Origin: an uncultured Candidatus Saccharibacteria bacterium
Lineage (GTDB): Bacteria; Patescibacteria; Saccharimonadia; Saccharimonadales; UBA4665
Assembly (NCBI GenBank): GCA_903925195.1
Contig: CAIYEO010000053.1
Coordinates: forward strand, 1 to 10,000
DNA length: 10,000 bases
Direction: 5' to 3'
Shown: piece after piece, positions 5,360-10,000 of the stretch
Layout of the letters: each line of letters opens with the position of its first letter
Position numbering within the stretch: the stretch's first letter is position 1
Notes under the pieces: generated by a model
What the model saw: the letters and a program-made list of their open reading frames with translations, nothing else
The model's database searches: none
What the model was told of the DNA's origin: nothing
Translations under genes and position numbers: made by a program

Positions 5360-6154
5360 TTATTGTTGCTTAATCTTTAGAATCTTTTGAAGTCTTTTAT
5401 TGTTGACGAGGTTAACCTCACCATCTAATTTGCTAATAAACTTCTGTTTGTCACCATCTAAGATTCTATTGGAAATGTATAGACACAGTACCCAACAACC
5501 AATAGACCATCCTAGAATGATAATAAGGCCAGCTATGGCGCCTTTAGTTGTTGATATGTCTATTAGTTTAACTATTAGTCCACCGGCCAGGAAGGCTATC
5601 ATAAGTGCCAGTGTTGCCGATATCGAGGCAAAGGTAAAGAAAGCTCCCCAGTCAAGTAGTTTTTGGCGGTCTTTCTTTATCGATAAAAAAGGTAGAGGTT
5701 CATATACCCATAAGGTTGAGACTATATTTCCAAGACCTAAACATATAATTACAGAACTAATACCAAGACCCATTGCTTGCCTAAATGATGACCAGTCGTT
5801 AAGAATTGAGCAAGCCAAAACTATAAGTAGAAAATCTATCGGAAAGGCTAATATGAAGAGAGATAAGTTTTTGGCAATGAATATATCCTTCAATGAAATC
5901 TTGTTTTTTAAGTATTGTCGGACGTTACTAGGATCTGATCCAAGCTGAGATGCATTGTAGGTGGCTAGGCTCCAGATGAACACGTTGGCGGCAATGTACG
6001 GTAACCCTCTATGAAAAGTATGTATAAGCATTCCCAGAAACATACCAGCTAACGTTGTTAACGCAGCAAAGAAAAGATTTCTGATTAGTTTGTATGGTTT
6101 AATGAGATTTCTTTTTAATTCGTTCTCTAGGATCTGATGATTAATTTGTAGCAT
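5360..6154 (-). CDS. Six-helix membrane protein, ABC-2 permease-like
   Basis: 264 aa with six predicted helices at about 26-45, 51-68, 95-117, 125-150, 168-198 and 206-229. Basic ends (1-25 and 230-264) suggest a cytoplasmic N- and C-terminus. Between helices 2 and 3, QYLKNKISLKDIFIAKNLS (80-98) resembles the amphipathic elbow of ABC-2-type permeases and ABC-2-like export subunits, where a basic LP/SLKDIFIAK-type segment precedes a transmembrane hairpin. No ATPase gene is next to it, so assignment to a transporter is tentative. Alternatives are an orphan membrane protein or the permease of a system encoded elsewhere. The ATG is supported by a perfect TATAAT 6 nt upstream. The gene is divergent from the PrsW-family gene and tail-to-tail with the DUF5684-like gene. 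Confidence 0.65.
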   Translation of the reverse strand: MLQINHQILENELKRNLIKPYKLIRNLFFAALTTLAGMFLGMLIHTFHRGLPYIAANVFIWSLATYNASQLGSDPSNVRQYLKNKISLKDIFIAKNLSLFILAFPIDFLLIVLACSILNDWSSFRQAMGLGISSVIICLGLGNIVSTLWVYEPLPFLSIKKDRQKLLDWGAFFTFASISATLALMIAFLAGGLIVKLIDISTTKGAIAGLIIILGWSIGCWVLCLYISNRILDGDKQKFISKLDGEVNLVNNKRLQKILKIKQQ

Positions 6155-6160
6155 TACTAG

Positions 6161-6166
6161 ATTATA
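6161..6166 (-). promoter_or_regulatory. Perfect -10 box of the minus-strand 6154 gene, leaderless
   Basis: Read on the minus strand this is TATAAT. Only 6 nt separate it from the ATG (6154-6152), so the predicted start is the A of the ATG. No Shine-Dalgarno or clear -35 is seen. Confidence 0.55.
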
Positions 6167-6195
6167 GATGATTTTTAATCAATTGAATAAATATA

Positions 6196-6225
6196 TTGGC
6201 GTTAGAAAAAGCTTTAGCTTATTAT
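6196..6225 (+). promoter_or_regulatory. Promoter of the PrsW-family gene, leaderless
   Basis: TTGGCG (6196-6201), an 18-nt spacer, then TATTAT (6220-6225, five of six). The box ends 7 nt before the ATG at 6233, predicting a start at about 6232. It faces away from the minus-strand promoter at 6161-6166 within a 78-bp divergent gap. AAGCTTTAGCTT, a small inverted repeat, lies in the spacer. Confidence 0.5.
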
Positions 6226-6232
6226 TAAAGTA

Positions 6233-6973
6233 ATGTATCTGTATATAGTTTTATTTTCATTTATAGCAATTGGAGTATTAATGGTATTCTTTTTTCTGGT
6301 TAACGATAAGGGTGAAAAGGAACCTTCCTCAGCACTAACCATAGCCATACTCTTTGGATTTATTGCTTTTGCCCTATCAGGCATCATTGAGACAATACTC
6401 ATTCCAAGTAGTAATTTATCGCCAAGTCAGAGCTCATTCGGAACAGCCTTCTATACATTCTCCTTGGTTGGGCTAATTGAAGAAAGTCTTAAATTCATCC
6501 CAATGGCAATTTTTATATATAAGCAAAAATTTTTCAATGAACACACTGATGGTATTATTTATTTTGCATTAGTTGGGTTAGGTTTTGGAATTCCTGAAAA
6601 TATTATATATACCCTACATTATGGTGCCAGAGCGGGCATTGGTAGATTAATGCTAACTCCTATTTTCCATGCAGCTACAGTCGCTATCGTCGGTTATTAT
6701 CTAATTCAGGTAAAACTGAACAAACGTTCATGGTGGTCTGTAGGCGTAGCACTTGTAAGTGTTATGCTATTGCATGCTGTATATGATTTCTGTTTATCTA
6801 CTGAGAACGTTTATATGGTTTCGGCTGCAGTTGCTATCACTATGTCTGCTAGTACTATGTTATTCATTCTATTCTTAAGTTCAAAAAGAGTCGATCAATT
6901 AGAAGGTTTAAGTCCACCAGATGACAAGGATGTCGTTAAGACTACAAAACTGACCTATAAGAACGCATCCTAG
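6233..6973 (+). CDS. prsW: PrsW-family intramembrane protease (M82 / Abi-related)
   Basis: 246 aa, about eight hydrophobic segments. The family's conserved motifs appear in order inside membrane segments: GLIEESLKF (80-88; E83, E84 and K87), DGIIYFALVGLGFGIPEN (106-123; D106, E122 and N123), PIFHAATVAIVGYYL (143-157; H146) and LLHAVYDF (179-186; H181 and D185). These glutamates and histidines are the expected catalytic or metal-contacting residues. In Bacillus subtilis, PrsW makes the first cut in anti-sigma factor RsiW, but no RsiW or ECF sigma gene is in this window, so the substrate is unknown and the symbol names the family only. The C-terminal 30 residues are polar and cytoplasmic. The start is supported by the promoter; there is no Shine-Dalgarno. 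The MMPL gene follows 38 bp downstream with its own promoter-like box. Confidence 0.88.
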   Translation: MYLYIVLFSFIAIGVLMVFFFLVNDKGEKEPSSALTIAILFGFIAFALSGIIETILIPSSNLSPSQSSFGTAFYTFSLVGLIEESLKFIPMAIFIYKQKFFNEHTDGIIYFALVGLGFGIPENIIYTLHYGARAGIGRLMLTPIFHAATVAIVGYYLIQVKLNKRSWWSVGVALVSVMLLHAVYDFCLSTENVYMVSAAVAITMSASTMLFILFLSSKRVDQLEGLSPPDDKDVVKTTKLTYKNAS

Positions 6974-6994
6974 CTTTTCGAGTTTATGATTTTT

Positions 6995-7003
6995 TGGTAT
7001 ATT
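6995..7003 (+). promoter_or_regulatory. Extended -10 promoter of the MMPL gene, leaderless
   Basis: TGGTATATT is an extended -10 (TG-n-TATATT, five of six). It ends 8 nt before the ATG at 7012 within the 38-bp gap after the PrsW-family gene, so the transporter can be transcribed independently. No -35 or Shine-Dalgarno is clear. TATAAC (7004-7009) is a weaker alternative. Confidence 0.45.
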
Positions 7004-7011
7004 TATAACAT

Positions 7012-9120
7012 ATGAAAAGTAGTAATAAAAAAACTAACAAGTTATTAATCTTAATTCCAATCGTCCTCGTTTTGGTATGGTTGGTAATTGGTGGTATCGG
7101 TGGGCCTGTTTTTGGAAAACTGTCTGATGTCTCGAGTAATGATCAAGTGAACTTTTTGCCATCAAGTGCAGATTCTACTAAAGTTCAAAAACAGTTAACG
7201 AATTTCCTGTCATCGAAAAATGTGCCAGCAGTCATTGTTATAAGTTCAGATCAAAAGATAAGTCCTAAGTCATTTGTCCATTATGTTCAAATAAAGTCTA
7301 AATTATCATCAGTAAATGGGATTCAATCAGGGCCTAATGGTGTGTTGGGTCCCATACCTTCGAAAGATGGTAAGGCCTTAGAATATATAGCTCAAGTAAC
7401 AAATGCTGAGAATCTGCCCGGAGTTATTAGTGACTTAAGAGGTGTTGTAAGTAGTAATGTTATAAATTCGGATAAAGGATATGTGACTGGGCCTGCGGGG
7501 TTAGCAGCTGATCTCTTCGGTGCATTTAAGGGGATAGATGGGATATTGCTTTATGTAGCAGTCGGTGCTGTGTTCTTGATACTTTTATTGGTTTATAGAT
7601 CAGTTGTTTTACCGTTCTTAGTTCTGTTTGTTGCAATGTTTGCTCTTACTGGTGCGATCTTAGTAGTTTATTACTTGGCTAAAAATAATGTTATTAAGCT
7701 CAATGGTCAAAGCCAGGGAATTTTATCAATTTTAGTTATAGGCGCATCGACAGATTATTCACTGCTACTAATTTCTAGATATAGAGAAGCCTTGGATCAT
7801 CTAAACTCTAAATACGATGCCATAAAAAGAGCACTCAAGTACTCCTTTGAGCCGATACTAGCTTCCGCCGCTACGGTAATCCTCGCTATGTTATGCCTAC
7901 TTTTCTCTAATCTAAATTCTAATAAGGGGCTTGGGCCAGTAGCATCTATTGGTATCGCTTTTTCTTTTCTGTCTGCTATGTCGTTACTCCCGGCAGTATT
8001 AGTTTTATTTGGCAGAAAAGCATTTTGGCCTTTTCAGCCGAAATTTGATGGAAAAATTGAAACAGAACATCCAAAAACAGAATATAGAAAAGGTATCTGG
8101 ACTTGGATTCCAAATCTTATAGAAAAAAGATACAGGTCTATTTGGATAGTTTTGGTTATTGCACTTCTATTGTCGTCCATGGGACTATTTCAGCTTAAAG
8201 CTAGCGGTATCACAATATCTCAATCAATCCTTGGAAAGTCAGATGCAGTCACTGGTCAGAACGTAGCATCGAGCCATTTCCCGGCTGGAGAAGGCAGTCC
8301 AACTGAGATTATTACGCCCATATCTACAAGCAATAAGGTACTAGCTTTCGTTAAGAGTACCTCAGGGGTTAGTAATGCAGTAATATATACAAAACCTGGA
8401 ACGTTTGTGCCGGTGGTATCTAACGGCAATGTCCTGATTAATGCAACTTTCGATTCTGTATCAAGCTCTGCTAAGGCTAATGCGACAGTAGTGAATTTGA
8501 GGAATGAATTAAAATCTGTCGAACCGGCCGCTTTGGTTGGTGGAGTTACTGCAGTATCTCTGGACACCAATACCACTGCTCGAGATGATCTTCTAAGGAT
8601 TATACCGATTGTACTGCTAGTTATATTCGTGATTTTAATATTGCTTCTTCGTTCTATTCTAGCACCGCTACTACTCGTACTTTCGGTTATATTAAGCTTT
8701 GCTGCATCACTAGGTATTTCTGCACTAGTCTTTAATCATCTATTTCACTTTCCTGGGTCGGATGCATCAGTTCCATTATTCGGATTTATTTTCCTAGTAG
8801 CGCTAGGAATTGATTATAATATTTTTCTTATGTCTAGAGTAAGAGAAGAATCTAAAAAAGTTGGTACACGTAAGGGAATCTTACTAGGCCTTAGCGTTAC
8901 GGGTGGTGTGATAACCTCAGCAGGAATTGTCCTAGCATCTACATTTGCTTCTTTGATTGTCATACCGATACTATTTTTGGTTCAAATAGCTTTCATAGTT
9001 GCTTTCGGTGTACTCCTCGATACGGTTATTGTTAGGTCGCTACTTGTTCCGGCTGTAACTTATGACATTGGCAAAGCTATTTGGTGGCCATCAAAGCTAT
9101 GGTCAAAATCTAAAGATTGA
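7012..9120 (+). CDS. MMPL-family (RND superfamily) transporter
   Basis: 702 aa, the usual size for YdfJ/MMPL proteins, with the duplicated RND layout. Helix 1 (about 12-31) is followed by an outer domain (32-178), helices 2-6 (179-335), helix 7 (about 375-392), a second outer domain (393-528) and helices 8-12 (529-676). VTGPAGLAADLF (158-169) is the conserved entry to helix 2. The proton-relay Asp-Tyr pairs of the family are present in both halves: GASTDYSLLL (D248-Y249) and ALGIDYNIFLMSRVRE (D601-Y602), matching those of mycobacterial MmpL3. Such proteins export lipids or other hydrophobic compounds using proton motive force; the cargo is not readable here. The short basic C-terminus lacks the long mycobacterial tail. 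The gene ends in TGA, which shows UGA is a stop here. It lies between the PrsW-family and 253-aa genes with 38 and 32 bp gaps. Confidence 0.92.
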   Translation: MKSSNKKTNKLLILIPIVLVLVWLVIGGIGGPVFGKLSDVSSNDQVNFLPSSADSTKVQKQLTNFLSSKNVPAVIVISSDQKISPKSFVHYVQIKSKLSSVNGIQSGPNGVLGPIPSKDGKALEYIAQVTNAENLPGVISDLRGVVSSNVINSDKGYVTGPAGLAADLFGAFKGIDGILLYVAVGAVFLILLLVYRSVVLPFLVLFVAMFALTGAILVVYYLAKNNVIKLNGQSQGILSILVIGASTDYSLLLISRYREALDHLNSKYDAIKRALKYSFEPILASAATVILAMLCLLFSNLNSNKGLGPVASIGIAFSFLSAMSLLPAVLVLFGRKAFWPFQPKFDGKIETEHPKTEYRKGIWTWIPNLIEKRYRSIWIVLVIALLLSSMGLFQLKASGITISQSILGKSDAVTGQNVASSHFPAGEGSPTEIITPISTSNKVLAFVKSTSGVSNAVIYTKPGTFVPVVSNGNVLINATFDSVSSSAKANATVVNLRNELKSVEPAALVGGVTAVSLDTNTTARDDLLRIIPIVLLVIFVILILLLRSILAPLLLVLSVILSFAASLGISALVFNHLFHFPGSDASVPLFGFIFLVALGIDYNIFLMSRVREESKKVGTRKGILLGLSVTGGVITSAGIVLASTFASLIVIPILFLVQIAFIVAFGVLLDTVIVRSLLVPAVTYDIGKAIWWPSKLWSKSKD

Positions 9121-9144
9121 AAATACAAGCAATAGTTTTATAAT
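9117..9144 (+). promoter_or_regulatory. Strong promoter of the 9153 gene, leaderless
   Basis: TTGAAA (9117-9122, five of six) overlaps the stop codon of the MMPL gene. After 16 nt comes a perfect TATAAT (9139-9144), which ends 8 nt before the ATG at 9153. The predicted start is about 9151, leaving a 2-nt leader and no Shine-Dalgarno. This is one of the two best promoter matches in the window. Confidence 0.7.
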
Positions 9145-9152
9145 ATATAGGT

Positions 9153-9914
9153 ATGAATCAGAAAAACTTATGTGTTCCACTTAGTTATATGAGAGATTAT
9201 GATGATGGTCAAATCGCATGGAATGTTAACCTGCCAGATTATATCGAAGATGAAAGAATCAGTTTAAATATTGGAAAATTAAGAAGTATAGCAAAATGGT
9301 CGGGTCTTTCCAGGCTAGAGATAAGTTCTGAACACTCAGAAAATTATCTTGAATCTTTGCAAAAATATAACGAATTCTATGACAATCCATATCAGGTTGA
9401 GCTTTATGAAGATGCTAATGAAGAAAAAAATACTACAGCTAATGAATATATTTGGGGCCTAGGCATGGTTGCAATTAATGCTACAGAATTGTCGGCCAAA
9501 ATACTGCGAAAATCTGACGAGGGACAGTCGCTTGATGATCCAACTATTTGGGGCGATGCATTAGATATAGCTTTAAAGAATTCCATGATAGATTTAGCAA
9601 AGTTCCAATTGCTTGAATGTGCTTCAGGAGTTGGTAAGGCTAATGCGTTTTCAATTCTGGCATTAAGCTTAGGCGCTGGTTTTGTTATGAAATCACCAGC
9701 GATCATTGCTCCGATAGCAATAAGTGCCTCTATTGCTAGCCAGTCAATTTCTTTGTATTACCAAGACTTTAAAGGCAATGACTTCAGTAAAAGAAGATTA
9801 TCTTTAATTCCAGGGTATCAACTAGACAGGCTATTAGTCGTTAAGGGTATCCTGAATTATAAAAGATTAGTTGGAGTTAATAATGTTAAAAGTGTTTCAA
9901 GTGAATTAATATAA
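9153..9914 (+). CDS. Unrecognised 253-aa protein with a hydrophobic mid-C-terminal segment
   Basis: I do not recognise this family. Residues 1-95 are acidic and mixed, with no signal peptide: KWSGLSRLEISSEHSENYLE (48-67) looks helical, and a Glu/Asn-rich stretch follows (83-97). Residues 98-160 look like amphipathic helices with a DDPTIWGDALDIALKN segment. Residues 163-200 are Ala/Ile/Ser-rich and hydrophobic, enough for one or two membrane helices or a buried hairpin. The tail (205-253) is basic. It has two cysteines (C7, C156). It may be a cytoplasmic-faced membrane protein, or a soluble protein whose helical hairpin inserts in membranes. The start is fixed by the strong promoter 8 nt upstream. 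Proximity to the MMPL transporter may hint at a shared envelope role but proves nothing. Confidence 0.7.
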   Translation: MNQKNLCVPLSYMRDYDDGQIAWNVNLPDYIEDERISLNIGKLRSIAKWSGLSRLEISSEHSENYLESLQKYNEFYDNPYQVELYEDANEEKNTTANEYIWGLGMVAINATELSAKILRKSDEGQSLDDPTIWGDALDIALKNSMIDLAKFQLLECASGVGKANAFSILALSLGAGFVMKSPAIIAPIAISASIASQSISLYYQDFKGNDFSKRRLSLIPGYQLDRLLVVKGILNYKRLVGVNNVKSVSSELI

Positions 9915-9968
9915 CATATATTTTTTCTATTAATTTTAAGCTACAATATATAAGGTAGACTTAAAAAA

Positions 9969-10000
9969 ATGTTAAACAAAAAAGTAAATCCACCAGTTCA
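9969..10000 (+). CDS. Start of a gene running off the right edge
   Basis: An ATG at 9969 opens a frame to the window end, giving MLNKKVNPPV and part of one more codon. The basic, proline-containing start resembles the polar tails of the surface proteins in this window, but ten residues cannot identify it. TACAAT (9942-9947) may be its -10. AAGG (9952-9955) is a weak Shine-Dalgarno candidate, about 13 nt from the ATG and further away than usual. Confidence 0.4.
   Translation, partial: MLNKKVNPPV

Noticed and set aside
5400..5948. Plus-strand 182-aa frame
   Set aside because: It lies antisense to the six-helix membrane protein, has no membrane or domain logic, and has no start signals; the minus-strand gene has a perfect -10 box and a coherent helix pattern.
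8256..8576. Minus-strand 106-aa frame, and similarly 9404-9706 and 6214-6402
   Set aside because: Each is fully inside a convincing gene on the other strand (the 6214 frame extends only slightly beyond it) and has no independent support.
9908..9926. AATAT/ATATT stem followed by T6 after the 9153 gene
   Set aside because: A five-pair all-AT stem is too unstable to call a terminator.

Overview
This AT-rich window looks like a compact genome of a Candidate Phyla Radiation bacterium, most likely Candidatus Saccharibacteria (TM7). That is inference from gene style, not from a phylogenetic marker. The signs are many small orphan proteins with a polar Asn/Gln/Pro-rich cytoplasmic N-terminus, one membrane helix and a cysteine-paired outer domain; a DUF5684-type membrane protein; a PrsW-type protease; an MMPL transporter; and very short intergenic gaps. 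TGA ends the MMPL gene at its natural C-terminus and is not needed as a sense codon anywhere, so the code appears standard. This argues against the UGA-glycine lineages SR1 and Gracilibacteria.

Layout: 2-208 is the 3' part of a RelE/YafQ-type toxin cut by the left edge. From 365 to 4850 lies a cluster of five single-pass, surface-exposed proteins: a coiled-coil protein with a GspG-like motif, a two-domain protein with a (Thr-Pro)n linker, a pilin-like protein with a chagasin-like beta domain, a minus-strand protein with a nidogen-like beta domain, and a second MDNQNQ-starting protein with four cysteines. From 4920 to 6154 are two convergent polytopic membrane proteins: DUF5684-like, and an ABC-2-permease-like protein. 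From 6233 to 9914, three closely spaced plus-strand genes encode a PrsW-family intramembrane protease, an MMPL/RND transporter and an unrecognised 253-aa protein. A further gene begins at 9969 and runs off the window.

The window is almost entirely about the cell envelope: nine of the ten complete genes are clear membrane or surface proteins, and the tenth has a hydrophobic stretch. In an episymbiont these would be candidates for host contact, uptake or signalling, but no pathway can be assembled from this window alone.

The most striking feature is regulatory. Eight of ten complete genes have a -10-like box ending only 6-9 nt before the start codon and no Shine-Dalgarno sequence, which predicts leaderless mRNAs. 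The other two genes (4128 and 4920) share a near-identical 40-bp promoter/leader with a good Shine-Dalgarno. No RNA genes, insertion sequences or CRISPR arrays were seen, and no gene-free stretch exceeds 300 bases.
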